Assembly: GCF_900167005.1 (NCBI RefSeq)
Contig: NZ_FUXW01000001.1
Location: 744,001-808,000, forward strand
Source: Butyricicoccus pullicaecorum DSM 23266
Lineage (GTDB): Bacteria > Bacillota > Clostridia > Oscillospirales > Butyricicoccaceae
DNA: 64,000 nt
Direction: 5' to 3'
Below are positions 43,251-52,049 of the stretch, in pieces (positions within the stretch are counted from its first letter, which is position 1; each line of letters begins with the position of its first letter). Both the position numbers and the translations under genes were made by a program. The notes beneath the pieces are model-generated. The model was not told where the DNA came from, did not search any database, and saw only the letters and a program-made list of their open reading frames with translations.

Positions 43251-44177
43251 TCAGCGTTCATGTTGCTGTTGGCGTTTTTTCTGCCACTGTTCCAACAGCT
43301 TGATAATGGTTTCCTGCATCCTTGCCGGAGTATAGCTCTTGGGAAAATACTTCCGCAGGGTGTCTGAGGTGAATGTCACCTTGTCCAGATCGCTTTTCTT
43401 TTCCTCGCCCATAATGGCCCGCATCACATCAATGGATAAATGCCCCTCTTGGCTGAATTTCTTGAGCCGCTGAGCCTGGGAGAGAGAAGGTGTGGCCTGT
43501 TCGCTGTCCATCGCGTCCAAAAGCTGCACCTGTTCCTCTTTTTTCAGGAACGACAGCTCATAGGCCGGATTAAAGGCGATTTTCTTTTCATCTACCATAT
43601 CCAGCAGTTTGGGAATCAGCTCCGTTAGACGGATATATCGCTTAATCTGCGACTTGCTATCCGGGCTGTTCTCTGCGATTTTTTCTGCCGCAGTCAACTT
43701 CGGCCCAACTTGGGCCGAAGTTAAATCTGTTCTGGCTCCTTGGTGTTTTACAGCCTCCAGTTTCATCTTGTAGGCAAAAGCTCTTTCGCTGGGTAGCAGG
43801 CTTTCACGCTGCAAGTTGCTGTCCACCATGATGATGGTGGCAGCGTCATCGTCCAAATCCCGGACAATGACCGGCATGGTTTCTTTCTCAGCCAGTTCAC
43901 TGGCTCTGTGCCGCCTGTGTCCGGCTACCAGTTCATAGCCGCCCTCCGGGTCAGGTCTTGCAATCGCCGGAACCAGCACACCATACTGTCGGATACTGTC
44001 CGCAGTTTCCATCATGGATTCATCATCCTTGACTTTGAACGGATGGTTCTTAAAAGGGTGCAGCTCAGACAGCGGGATTTCCAGCACCCGTTCCCGCTGT
44101 GCGTCGGCACGGCTTTCCTCGGTGGAAAACAGGTCATCTACCGATGCCAGCTCTACTTTTTTCGCGCTGCTTTTCAA
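43251..44177 (-). CDS. parB: ParB/RepB/Spo0J family partition protein
   Basis: 308 residues: N-terminal ParB nuclease-like domain (LSELHPFKNHPFKV, DSIRQYGVLVPAIARP, VAGHRRHRASELAE), central HTH (SKSQIKRYIRLTELIPKLLDMV) and basic C-terminus. The start overlaps the parA end by 44 bases. The coding sequence contains a 27-bp perfect palindrome within codons for LTSAQVGPKLT, possibly its own binding site. Confidence 0.92.
   Translation of the reverse strand: MKSSAKKVELASVDDLFSTEESRADAQRERVLEIPLSELHPFKNHPFKVKDDESMMETADSIRQYGVLVPAIARPDPEGGYELVAGHRRHRASELAEKETMPVIVRDLDDDAATIIMVDSNLQRESLLPSERAFAYKMKLEAVKHQGARTDLTSAQVGPKLTAAEKIAENSPDSKSQIKRYIRLTELIPKLLDMVDEKKIAFNPAYELSFLKKEEQVQLLDAMDSEQATPSLSQAQRLKKFSQEGHLSIDVMRAIMGEEKKSDLDKVTFTSDTLRKYFPKSYTPARMQETIIKLLEQWQKKRQQQHER
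43696..43722. promoter_or_regulatory. Perfect 27-bp palindrome within parB (candidate parS)
   Basis: Two 13-base arms AACTTCGGCCCAA and TTGGGCCGAAGTT around a single C. The chance of a 13-bp perfect inverted repeat in a coding region is small. Known chromosomal parS sites are 16-bp palindromes inside or near par genes; the sequence here differs, so this would be an element-specific site. An mRNA hairpin is the alternative. Confidence 0.5.
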
Positions 44178-44955
44178 GTTTCGTCACCTCCTGCGTCAGA
44201 TTTTTGTACCCCTCGGCCACCTTGCCATTGGGGTCATGGGCAAAAATGCTCTTGCCCTCGGCGCTGATTTCCTTTGCCCGGACCGAATGGGGAATCTCGG
44301 TGGCGAACACCTTGATTTTGCTGCCGTAGGTCTCCCGCAGTAAGGCGGCGATCTCCTTGGCGAAGTTGGTGCGGTTGTCCACCATCGTCAGCAGGATGCC
44401 GTCAATCTGGAGCTTGGGGTTAATCTGCCTCTTTACCTTATTTACTGTTTGGAGCAGCTGTTCCAAACCCTTGGCGGGCAGATATTCCGCCTGGACGGGG
44501 ATTATGACTCTGTTGGCGGCTGCCAGGGCATTGACCGTAAGCATCCCCAGGGAGGGCTGGCAATCAATCAGGATATGGGAATACTGTCCCTTTACGGTGT
44601 CCAGATACTGCCGCAGGATGGTCTCACGGCTCATGGCATTTACCAGGGAAACCTCCATGCCGGAAAGCTGGATGTCCGCAGGCATCAGGTCAACGCCTTC
44701 CGGGTGGTGCAGGATGCCCTCGCCGGGTTTGAGTGGTTCATCCATCAGAATACGGCCCATAGCGTCAGACAGGGTAAAGGGCAGCTTGTCCGGTTGGGGA
44801 TGACCCAGGCTGATGGTCAGGCTGCCTTGCGGGTCCCCATCAATCAGCAGCACTTTCTTTCCAGCCTGTGCCAATCCAATCCCCAGGTTGGCACAGGTCG
44901 TTGTCTTACCAACGCCGCCTTTCTGGTTGGCGATGGTGATAATTTGTGTGTTCAC
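44134..44955 (-). CDS. parA: ParA family ATPase
   Basis: 273 residues with deviant Walker A KGGVGKTT (residues 12-19), LLIDGDPQGSLT and HILIDCQPSLGMLT. It partitions or positions the element DNA with ParB. The start is GTG at 44955, after GAGGTGATT; the longer ORF upstream passes through the terminator hairpin and lacks a ribosome site. First gene of the backbone operon. Confidence 0.92.
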   Translation of the reverse strand: MNTQIITIANQKGGVGKTTTCANLGIGLAQAGKKVLLIDGDPQGSLTISLGHPQPDKLPFTLSDAMGRILMDEPLKPGEGILHHPEGVDLMPADIQLSGMEVSLVNAMSRETILRQYLDTVKGQYSHILIDCQPSLGMLTVNALAAANRVIIPVQAEYLPAKGLEQLLQTVNKVKRQINPKLQIDGILLTMVDNRTNFAKEIAALLRETYGSKIKVFATEIPHSVRAKEISAEGKSIFAHDPNGKVAEGYKNLTQEVTKLEKQREKSRAGIGR

Positions 44956-44980
44956 TTTGCAATCACCTCGTTTCTGGAAT

Positions 44981-45019
44981 AAAAAAAGGGAGAATGTGAC
45001 ATAAATCAACATTCTCCCT
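44981..45019 (-). terminator. Terminator/attenuator hairpin in front of parA
   Basis: Minus-strand perfect 11-bp stem AGGGAGAATGT / ACATTCTCCCT followed by seven T, then the parA ribosome site 20 bases on. It either shields parA from upstream transcription or attenuates the whole backbone operon. Confidence 0.85.
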
Positions 45020-45143
45020 GAGAAACGATATGCGATTGTATTGCTGCTTGTCTTATTTGTGTTCAGCTTTTGGGGAGCCATCCCGCCGCAAACCCGCATG
45101 AATACTGGATTTCTGCTTGTTTGTCTTTCCCTTTCCCGAATAA

Positions 45144-46631
45144 CCTCTGTTCAACGAGTATTACGCCAGAGACACCAGCCGTAAAATCCGTTCCACTTTC
45201 CAGTCCAAAGGCAAGTCCGGCAAGCACCTCACAGGCACGGTTATTTACGGCTATCTCTGGAACGAAGCAAGAGACCAATGGTTGGTTGACCCCGAAGCCG
45301 CAGAGGTGGTCAAGCGCATCTTTGCCATGACGATTGAGGGCTACGGTCCGTATCAGATCGCCAGCAAACTGAAATCGGAAAAGGTGCTTATTCCGTCTGC
45401 TTACCTTGCCCAACACGGCGAGGGCGTGAACAAAAACAAGACTTTCAAAGATGTGTACGGCTGGGGTTCTTCCACCATCTGCAACATTCTTGAAAAGCGT
45501 GAATATCTGGGACACACCATCAATTTCAAGACCCGAAAGCACTTCAAGGACAAGAAAAGCCATTATGTCCCGGAGGACGAATGGACAATTTTCGAGAATA
45601 CCCATGAGCCTATCATTGACCAGCAGACCTTTGACCTTGTGCAGAAAATCCGTGGGAATGTCAGACGCTACCCGGACGGCTGGGGCGAAGCAGCTCCCCT
45701 CACAGGCTTGCTTTATTGTGCCGATTGCGGCGGCAAGATGTATGTCCACCGTACCAACAACGGCAAGCGTATTTCTCAATATACCTGTTCCCAATACAGC
45801 AAAGTCCCAGTTGGAAAGCTCTGCACGACACAGCACCGTATCAATGAAGATGTGGTACTGTCCCTTGTCTCTGAAATGCTCAAAGCCATTGCCGAGTATG
45901 CGAAGCATGACCGAGCCGAGTTTGTCCGTGTGGTGCAGGAAGCGCAGTCCAGCCAGCAGACAGCAGAGGTTAAGAAACAGCGGATACGCCTTGCCACCGC
46001 AAAGCAGAGAGTGTCCGAGCTGGAAGTCCTGCTCTGTAAAATCTATGAGGACAACATTTTAGGAAAGCTGTCCGACAGCAGATACGCCACTCTGGACGCT
46101 CAATACGAAAAGGAACAGTCCGAGCTTACCGCCGAAATCTCTGCTCTGGAAAAGGCTGTCAAGAGCTATGAGAAGCACGAAAAGGACGCTGATCGTTTTA
46201 TCGCTCTGATTGACAAGTACGAGAACTTCGACAAGCTGACCATTGCCATGCTCAACGAGTTTATCGAGAAAATCCTTGTGCATGAGCGTGACCGCAAAGG
46301 CAGTATACAGACCACACAGGAGGTCGAGATTTACTTCAATTTTGTTGGGCGATTCGTTCCCCCGGCGTTTGGAGAAGTGGAGCTGACCCCGGAAGAATTA
46401 GAGGAAATCCGCAAGCGTGAGGAACGCAAGGACAGGCTTCATCAGAACTACTTGAAGCGGAAAGCCAGCGGAGCGCAGAAGCGATACGAGGACAAAATCA
46501 AGGGGAGAAAAAAAGCAGAAATCGAAGCCAAGAAAGCCGCCATTCGTGCAGAGGACATTGCAAAGGGCGTGTTCGTCCCTGTCAGCAGTTTACCGCAGAG
46601 AGAGCCGCAGAAAGGAGCGCAGATAGCATGA
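45144..46631 (+). pseudogene. 5'-truncated large serine recombinase (TnpX-like)
   Basis: The frame is open from 45144 after an in-frame stop at 45141 and begins LFNEYYARDTSRKIRSTF, which in intact enzymes follows the catalytic domain. The N-terminal resolvase domain with its catalytic serine is missing. Present are the recombinase domain, a zinc ribbon (GLLYCADCGGKMYV...YTCSQY) and a coiled coil with a C-terminal EVEIYFNFVGRFVPP. The first internal ATG is 45282 (449 codons). It cannot act as a recombinase alone. Stop overlaps the tnpV start. Confidence 0.85.
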
Positions 46632-46972
46632 ATATCACTTACAGGCAGAACGGCGATTATCTTATCCCGAACATCATTATCCGCAAGACCAAGCCCATCG
46701 GACACTACGGCAGACTTCGCAAGGCGTATTTAGAAATGCACCGCCCGATACTGTTCAATGAACTGGTGCTATCCGACAAGCTCTTTGAACATTGCGCCGA
46801 GATTGAAGAAGCGGCACGAAACCGCATGGAGCTGATCGTGCGGTCACTGGCAGAGCAAAACGGCGTGACCGAGCAACTGAAAGCTGAAAACCAAATGGAA
46901 TGGGTGCGGCAGATGAACGCTTGCAAGGCGCAGGCAGAGGAAGTTGTGAAAGCAGAGTTGATTTATAATTGA
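46628..46972 (+). CDS. tnpV: TnpV family protein
   Basis: 114 residues (MNITYRQNGDYLIPNIIIRK, YGRLRKAYLEMHRPILFNEL, CKAQAEEVVKAELIYN). Start overlaps the recombinase stop (ATGA), so it was cotranscribed with it. It is homologous throughout to the TnpV nested in the giant helicase gene. Function unknown. Confidence 0.85.
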   Translation: MNITYRQNGDYLIPNIIIRKTKPIGHYGRLRKAYLEMHRPILFNELVLSDKLFEHCAEIEEAARNRMELIVRSLAEQNGVTEQLKAENQMEWVRQMNACKAQAEEVVKAELIYN

Positions 46973-47051
46973 GCGAGGAAGTCCGGGCAGAAAACTGTTC
47001 GGACTTTTCTCATATAGTCCAAAGTTGCGGTAGAATTGTTCACAAGTTTTA

Positions 47052-47060
47052 TGGTATAAT
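47052..47060 (+). promoter_or_regulatory. Extended -10 promoter upstream of lnu(C)-like operon
   Basis: TGGTATAAT, an extended -10 (TGnTATAAT). I see no good -35 at normal spacing. It would drive the small membrane protein and the nucleotidyltransferase gene. Confidence 0.55.
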
Positions 47061-47108
47061 TTGAATACGAAATTGAGCAACAAATCGGAATTTGAAAGGA
47101 GAAAACTC

Positions 47109-47300
47109 ATGTATCCGTTAATATCTGTTTTTATTATAGTAGTTGGTGCGCTACTATTGGTTTTTGCAAATAAAATTATAAAAAATAACAAGGTTAATCG
47201 AATTGGCATTAAAGTGGTTGGCGGTATTCTAATTATAGTTGGTTTACTTCTGCTGTATTTTTTATTATCAGGAAAATTGACATTGCCATTATCTAAGTAA
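47109..47300 (+). CDS. Small two-helix membrane protein
   Basis: 63 residues with hydrophobic segments YPLISVFIIVVGALLLVFA and GGILIIVGLLLLYFLLSG separated by a basic loop. TGAAAGGAG precedes the start. AT-rich like the following resistance gene and unlike the flanking mobilization genes, so probably acquired with it. Function unknown. Confidence 0.72.
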   Translation: MYPLISVFIIVVGALLLVFANKIIKNNKVNRIGIKVVGGILIIVGLLLLYFLLSGKLTLPLSK

Positions 47301-47365
47301 GTGAAATTCAAGTTTATTGGGAAGTCGCAGAGAACGAAAAATCGGAATTTTGCGGAGATGATAAG

Positions 47366-47860
47366 ATGGTCAATATAACAGATGTAAAACAGATTCTTCA
47401 ATTTGCAATAGATGCGGAGATTAAAGTCTTTCTTGATGGCGGCTGGGGTGTAGATGCTCTTCTTGGATATCAGTCAAGAGCCCATAACGATATTGATATT
47501 TTTGTAGAAAAGAAAGATTATCAGAACTTTATAGAGATGATGAAAGCTAATGACTTTTATGAGATTAAGATGGAATATACAACATTGAACCATACTGTAT
47601 GGGAAGATGCGAAAAACAGAATTGTTGATTTGCATTGTTTTGAATATACGGGCGAAGGTGAAATTCTTTATGAGGGGGATTGTTTTCCGATAGAAACTTT
47701 TTCGGGCAAAGGAAAAATTGAGGAGATAGAGGTTTCCTGTATTGAACCATATAGTCAAGTAATGTTCCATCTGGGATACGAATTTGATGAGAATGATGTG
47801 CATGATGTGAAGTTATTGTGTGAGACATTTCATATCGAAATTCCAAATGAGTATAGATAA
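47366..47860 (+). CDS. lnu(C): Lincosamide nucleotidyltransferase, Lnu(C)-like
   Basis: 164 residues, the length of Lnu(C), with start MVNITDVKQILQFAIDAEIK and end CETFHIEIPNEYR as in that protein from memory; a few internal residues appear to differ. The nucleotidyltransferase active-site region is GGWGVDALLGYQSRAHNDIDIFV. It adenylylates lincomycin and clindamycin. AT-rich relative to the mobilization genes around it. Lnu(C) is known from the mobilizable element MTnSag1; here it is in a different surrounding, upstream of an oriT and MOBQ relaxase. The exact allele needs alignment. Confidence 0.85.
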   Translation: MVNITDVKQILQFAIDAEIKVFLDGGWGVDALLGYQSRAHNDIDIFVEKKDYQNFIEMMKANDFYEIKMEYTTLNHTVWEDAKNRIVDLHCFEYTGEGEILYEGDCFPIETFSGKGKIEEIEVSCIEPYSQVMFHLGYEFDENDVHDVKLLCETFHIEIPNEYR

Positions 47861-47892
47861 CTACAAATTTCAGTTTGTCGCACTGATAAAAT

Positions 47893-47940
47893 CCCTTTAG
47901 GAACTAAAGGGCGCACTTCTATACTCTCCTATCGGGAGTA
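47893..47940 (-). other. oriT of MOBQ type (RSF1010-like nick region)
   Basis: The minus strand reads TACTCCCGATAGGAGAGTA (inverted repeat) followed by TAGAAGTGCGCCCTTTAG. The core AAGTGCGCCCT (47908-47918) matches the nick region of RSF1010 (TAAGTG/CGCCCT, established), and the inverted repeat stands at the same side as in RSF1010-type origins. A second hairpin CCCTTTAG-gaa-CTAAAGGG lies at 47893-47911. The MOBQ relaxase begins 600 bases downstream. Confidence 0.75.
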
Positions 47941-48139
47941 TCGTGCGTCCTGCGGAGCTTCATTCTCCGTCAGCAGAAGAAAACTGCTTGACCGAGAATG
48001 TTGCGTCACTTCGTTCCGTCAAGGTGGCTACACCCCCTTGCGCCGCTAAAGCGGCTATCCCTTGTGGACTTGCCGTCCGCAAACAGCATAAAATGCTGTT
48101 CGTCGCCAGCAAGTTTGAAAAACTGAATACCGAAAAACT

Positions 48140-48187
48140 GACCGTTGACTGGTCGCACTATGCGAAAAGTTGACGGTCTTTTTTTAT
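48140..48187 (+). terminator. Terminator hairpin upstream of DUF3847 gene
   Basis: Arms GACCGT and ACGGTC with inner pairing GACTGGTCGC region, then a run of T. It stands 17 bases before the AAAGGAGG of the next gene. The remaining 47941-48139 stretch holds no gene that I can support. Confidence 0.7.
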
Positions 48188-48217
48188 CCCCAAAATCAAA
48201 AAAGGAGGTCAAGCACA

Positions 48218-48577
48218 ATGACAAAACCGAAAACCCTTGAACAGCTCCGAGCCGAAAAGGAACGAGCTGAGACGCAGCTTGCACAGGAGAAGCACAAGCT
48301 CAACCGTCTTGAGAACAGAAAGAAATATCTGGAGAAAGGCGAAAGGCAGAAACGCACCCATCGTCTTTGCAATCTGGGCGGCACGATTGAGAGCCTTGCC
48401 CCGGAGGTCAAAGATCTCACACGCACCGAAATGACAGAGCTGATGGAGTACATCTTTTCTCTGTCCGAAGTCCAGCGAGCCGTCCGTCACATGGCGATTA
48501 CCCACATCAAGCAAGCAAACAGAGAAAAGGAGTTGAAAGCCAATGGCGCTATTTCATCTGAGTGTCACACAGACTAA
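48218..48577 (+). CDS. DUF3847 family mobilization accessory protein
   Basis: 119 residues: coiled coil (LEQLRAEKERAETQLAQEKHKLNRLENRKKYL shortened here) then HRLCNLGGTIESLAPEVKDL typical of DUF3847. These proteins precede MobA/MobL relaxases and are likely MobC analogues. AAAGGAGG precedes the start; the end overlaps the relaxase gene by 35 bases. Confidence 0.83.
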   Translation: MTKPKTLEQLRAEKERAETQLAQEKHKLNRLENRKKYLEKGERQKRTHRLCNLGGTIESLAPEVKDLTRTEMTELMEYIFSLSEVQRAVRHMAITHIKQANREKELKANGAISSECHTD

Positions 48578-50039
48578 GCGAAGCGCAGGACAGTCCGCTA
48601 TTGCTTCTGCCGCCTACCGTGCCGGGGAGCGATTGTATAGCGAGTATTACGGAGAGTACAGCGACTACACCCGAAAGGGCGGCGTGATCTGCTCTGACAT
48701 TCTCCTGCCGTCCCATGCACCGCCCGAATACGCAGACCGCCAGACGCTATGGAACGCCGTGGAAAAAGCCGAGCGTGGAAAGAACGCCCAGCTTGCATAC
48801 AGCTTTGACATTGCCTTGCAGAATGAATTTTCCCTTGAGGAAAACATCGCTCTTGCAAGGCAATTTTTGTTGGAGAACTTTGTGAGCCGTGGCATGGTGG
48901 TTGACTTCGCCGTACACCAGCCAGACCGTGAGGACGGCGGCATACCAAACCCGCATTTTCATGTGCTTTGCCCTATCCGCCCCATCGAGCAGGACGGCAA
49001 ATGGGGGCTAAAGCAACGCCGGGTGTATGAGCTGGACGAGGACGGCAACCGTATCCGAGACCAGAACGGCGAGTTTGTTTTCAACGCCGTTCCCACTACC
49101 GACTGGGGCAGTCCCGAAACGCTGGAATACTGGCGGCAGACATGGGCGGAGCTATGCAATGCCAAGTTTGCGGAAAAGGAGCTTGACGTTCGTATCGACC
49201 ACCGAAGCTATGAGCGTCAGGGCGTGGAGCTTCTTCCCACCGTTCATGAGGGCGCAACCGTCCGGGCAATGGAGAAGAAAGGCATACGCACCGAGAAGGG
49301 CGAGTTCAACCGCTGGATCAGAGCAACCAATGCCGTTATCCGTGACATCAAGAAGAAAATCACTCTCCTGTTTGATTGGATTGCCGAAGCAAAAGCGGAG
49401 CTTGCCAAGCCGCAGGCACCCGACCTTGTTTCTCTGCTGAACGCCTATTACACCAGCCGCAGAGCCGGGGCATATTCGCAGAAAGGCAAGGTCAGCAACC
49501 TAAAGGAGATGAACGAGACTTTCAATTATCTCCGGGCAAACGGCATTTACTCTCTTGAGGATTTGGAACGCCGTGTCAGCGAACACAGTGCTGCCACAGA
49601 GAGCTTGAAGAAAACGCTGGACGAACAGACCGCTCGAATGAAAGCGATTAAGCGGCTCTATGACAGCTCTGCTGCTTTCCAGAGCTTGAAGCCTGTCTAT
49701 GACGGCTTGCAGAAAATCAAGTTTGAGAAGCCCAGAGCCAAGTACAAGGCAGAGCATGAAACGGAACTGAAACAGTTCTACGCCGCCAGACGAAAGCTGA
49801 TCGGGGAGTTCCCGGACGGCAAGGTGGATATGAAAAAACTGTCCGACGAGTATGACGAGCTGGAACAGGCGCACGAAACCACCTATGGCGAGTTTAAGGC
49901 TGTCAGAGACGATTTACACCGCCTTTGGAAGGTCAAGTCATGTGTAGATACTGCCGCCCGATTTAACGAGCGCACAGAGGAACAAAAGCTCCAAAATCGA
50001 CCCCAAACACGACACAAAAAGGAGGAACTATCACGATGA
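48543..50039 (+). CDS. mobA: MobA/MobL relaxase (MOBQ)
   Basis: 498 residues. Motif I region MALFHLSVTQTKRSAGQSAIASAAYRAGE contains the early residues typical of MobA/MobL, and the metal-binding motif HQPDREDGGIPNPHFHVL lies at about residues 125-142. The C-terminus is a coiled coil. It should cut the RSF1010-like oriT upstream. Overlaps both neighbours by a few codons, so the mobilization genes are one operon. Confidence 0.92.
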   Translation: MALFHLSVTQTKRSAGQSAIASAAYRAGERLYSEYYGEYSDYTRKGGVICSDILLPSHAPPEYADRQTLWNAVEKAERGKNAQLAYSFDIALQNEFSLEENIALARQFLLENFVSRGMVVDFAVHQPDREDGGIPNPHFHVLCPIRPIEQDGKWGLKQRRVYELDEDGNRIRDQNGEFVFNAVPTTDWGSPETLEYWRQTWAELCNAKFAEKELDVRIDHRSYERQGVELLPTVHEGATVRAMEKKGIRTEKGEFNRWIRATNAVIRDIKKKITLLFDWIAEAKAELAKPQAPDLVSLLNAYYTSRRAGAYSQKGKVSNLKEMNETFNYLRANGIYSLEDLERRVSEHSAATESLKKTLDEQTARMKAIKRLYDSSAAFQSLKPVYDGLQKIKFEKPRAKYKAEHETELKQFYAARRKLIGEFPDGKVDMKKLSDEYDELEQAHETTYGEFKAVRDDLHRLWKVKSCVDTAARFNERTEEQKLQNRPQTRHKKEELSR

Positions 50040-51907
50040 ATTACACCCAAGCGCAGATTGACCGGGCAAACACCGTCAGTTTGGAAGAATTTCTCCGCAC
50101 ACAGGGAGAGACGCTTATCAAAAGCGGACGGGAATACCGCTGGAAAGAACATGACAGCCTGACCGTCCGGGGAAACAAGTGGTTTCGCCATAGCCAGAGC
50201 AAGGGCGGCTATCCCATTGATTTTGTCATGGAGTTTTACGGCAAGTCCTTTCCCGAAGCCGTCCAGATGTTGACAGGCGAAAACGGCGAGGGACAGACCG
50301 AAGCCACCACAGCACCGCACACAGCGTTCCACTTGCCCTTGCACAACCGAACAGCCGACAGAGCAATTCAATATCTTTGCGAAAGCCGAGGTCTCAACAA
50401 AACGCTTGTTGAGGCTTTTCTTCTTTCCGGGGATATTTACGAGGACGCAAAGCGGCACAATGTTGTGTTTGTCGGCAGAGACCGAAACGGCACACCGAGA
50501 TACGCCCATGTGCGAGGAACGGCAGACACATTCAGACAGGATATTACCGGGTCTGACAAGTCCTATCCGTTCCGCTATGAGGGAAACGGCAACCAGCTTT
50601 TTGTTTTTGAAGCGCCGATTGACCTTTTGTCCTTTATCTGCCTTTATCCGCAGGATTGGCAGACAAGAAATTATCTTGCCCTGGGCGGCGTTTCGGGCAA
50701 AGCCCTTGACCGTTTTCTTTCTGAACGCAAGGACACCCGAAAAGTGTTCCTCTGCCTTGACAGCGACACCGCAGGAAGTGAAGCCTGCACCCGGCTGGCA
50801 CAGGACATTCCCGGCGAGATCGCCGTCATTCGCCTTGTCCCGGCAAGAAAAGACTGGAACGATGTTCTCCGTCAGCAAGGGGACATTCCCAGCCGCAAAT
50901 TCATAGCCGAGACAATCACGCTGCGAGAGCTGCCCACCGCCCAGCCTGTCCCCATGCTCCGTATGGCAGATGTGGAGCTGACGAGCGTGGATTGGCTATG
51001 GTTTCCGTATATCCCCTTTGGAAAGCTGACGATCATACAGGGCAATCCCGGCGAGGGCAAGACCTACTTTGCCATGCGTCTTGCGGCGGCTTGCACCAAC
51101 CGAAAGCCCTTGCCCGGTATGGAAACCCTTGAGCCGTTCAACATCATCTATCAAACCGCCGAGGACGGTCTGGGCGATACCGTCAAGCCCAGACTGATGG
51201 AAGCGAACGCAGACCTTGAACGAGTGCTTGTCATTGATGACAGGGACGCACCTCTGACCCTTGCCGATGAGCGCATAGCAAGGGCAATCCGTGAGAACAA
51301 CGCAAGGCTTGTTATCATTGACCCGGTACAGGCGTTTCTGGGCGCAGATGTGGACATGAACAGAGCAAACGAGGTGCGCCCGATATTCCGCAGTCTGGGA
51401 GACATTGCACAGGCTACCGGGTGCGCTATCGTGCTGATCGGACACCTCAACAAAGCCGCAGGAACGCAAATCACCTACCGGGGATTAGGGTCTATCGACA
51501 TTACGGCGGCAGTCCGCAGTCTGCTCTTTATCGGCAAGCTGAAGGACAGCCCCACAACGAGGGTGCTGATCCATGAGAAAAGCTCCCTTGCGCCGCCCGG
51601 ACAGTCCCTTGCCTTTTCTCTGGGAGATGAGAAAGGTTTTGAGTGGATAGGGGCTTATGACATTACCGCTGACGAGCTTCTTGCCGGGACAGACACCGCC
51701 AAGACCGAGAGCAAGACCGCACAGGCGCAAATGCTCATTCTGGAACTGCTTGCGGACGGAAAGCGTATGCCGAGCGCAGAGTTGGAAAAGGCAGTCAATG
51801 AGCGTGGGATTTCTTCACGCACCATGAGAACGGCGAAGAGCCGTATCGGGGACAGACTTGTGACCGAGAAAGATGGCACAGCATGGGTCTGCTATCTCCG
51901 AGACTGA
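50036..51907 (+). CDS. Primase (DUF3991/Toprim) fused to RepA-like AAA ATPase
   Basis: 623 residues. The N-terminal DUF3991-type domain (SLEEFLRTQGETLIKSGREYRW, GYPIDFVMEFY) and a Toprim-like region (FVFEAPIDLLSFI, KVFLCLDSDTAG) occupy about 1-260. A RecA/RepA-type ATPase with Walker A GNPGEGKT near 336 and Walker B RLVIIDPVQAFL near 425 follows, then a C-terminal winged helix. It probably primes and unwinds the element during replication or transfer. Start overlaps the relaxase stop. Confidence 0.9.
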   Translation: MNYTQAQIDRANTVSLEEFLRTQGETLIKSGREYRWKEHDSLTVRGNKWFRHSQSKGGYPIDFVMEFYGKSFPEAVQMLTGENGEGQTEATTAPHTAFHLPLHNRTADRAIQYLCESRGLNKTLVEAFLLSGDIYEDAKRHNVVFVGRDRNGTPRYAHVRGTADTFRQDITGSDKSYPFRYEGNGNQLFVFEAPIDLLSFICLYPQDWQTRNYLALGGVSGKALDRFLSERKDTRKVFLCLDSDTAGSEACTRLAQDIPGEIAVIRLVPARKDWNDVLRQQGDIPSRKFIAETITLRELPTAQPVPMLRMADVELTSVDWLWFPYIPFGKLTIIQGNPGEGKTYFAMRLAAACTNRKPLPGMETLEPFNIIYQTAEDGLGDTVKPRLMEANADLERVLVIDDRDAPLTLADERIARAIRENNARLVIIDPVQAFLGADVDMNRANEVRPIFRSLGDIAQATGCAIVLIGHLNKAAGTQITYRGLGSIDITAAVRSLLFIGKLKDSPTTRVLIHEKSSLAPPGQSLAFSLGDEKGFEWIGAYDITADELLAGTDTAKTESKTAQAQMLILELLADGKRMPSAELEKAVNERGISSRTMRTAKSRIGDRLVTEKDGTAWVCYLRD

Positions 51908-52049
51908 CAACAGGAACACGGCAAGCGTGGCAAAGACGGCAAGGGTTTTATAGATACCTTAATGTTGCCGCCTTGCCTTGTTCCCTCATACTGACACCGC
52001 TCGATGATGAACAGTCACCGGGCATTTTTCATTTACAGGAGGATTTTGA

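Larger units (their letters stand above)
11514..45100 (-). mobile_element. ICE A: Tn1549-like conjugative element backbone
   Basis: Thirty-odd minus-strand genes read from ParA to the relaxase and include the ATPases VirB4 and VirD4, VirB6- and PrgI-like channel proteins, Maff2, topoisomerase, primase-like and MobC/relaxase proteins, so a complete transfer apparatus is plausible. No integrase or recombinase belonging to this backbone is in the window, and its ends are not defined. The right side stops abruptly upstream of parA where module B begins. Whether the 1-11 kb genes are its cargo or chromosome is undecided. Confidence 0.8.

Noticed and set aside
44956-45099. 48-residue N-terminal extension of ParA
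   Set aside because: It reads through the terminator hairpin before parA. ParA proteins begin shortly before KGGVGKTT, and a GTG with GAGGTG upstream fits.
49883-50878. 331-codon minus-strand ORF opposite the primase gene
   Set aside because: Shadow of the primase/relaxase frames; no start signal and no domain.
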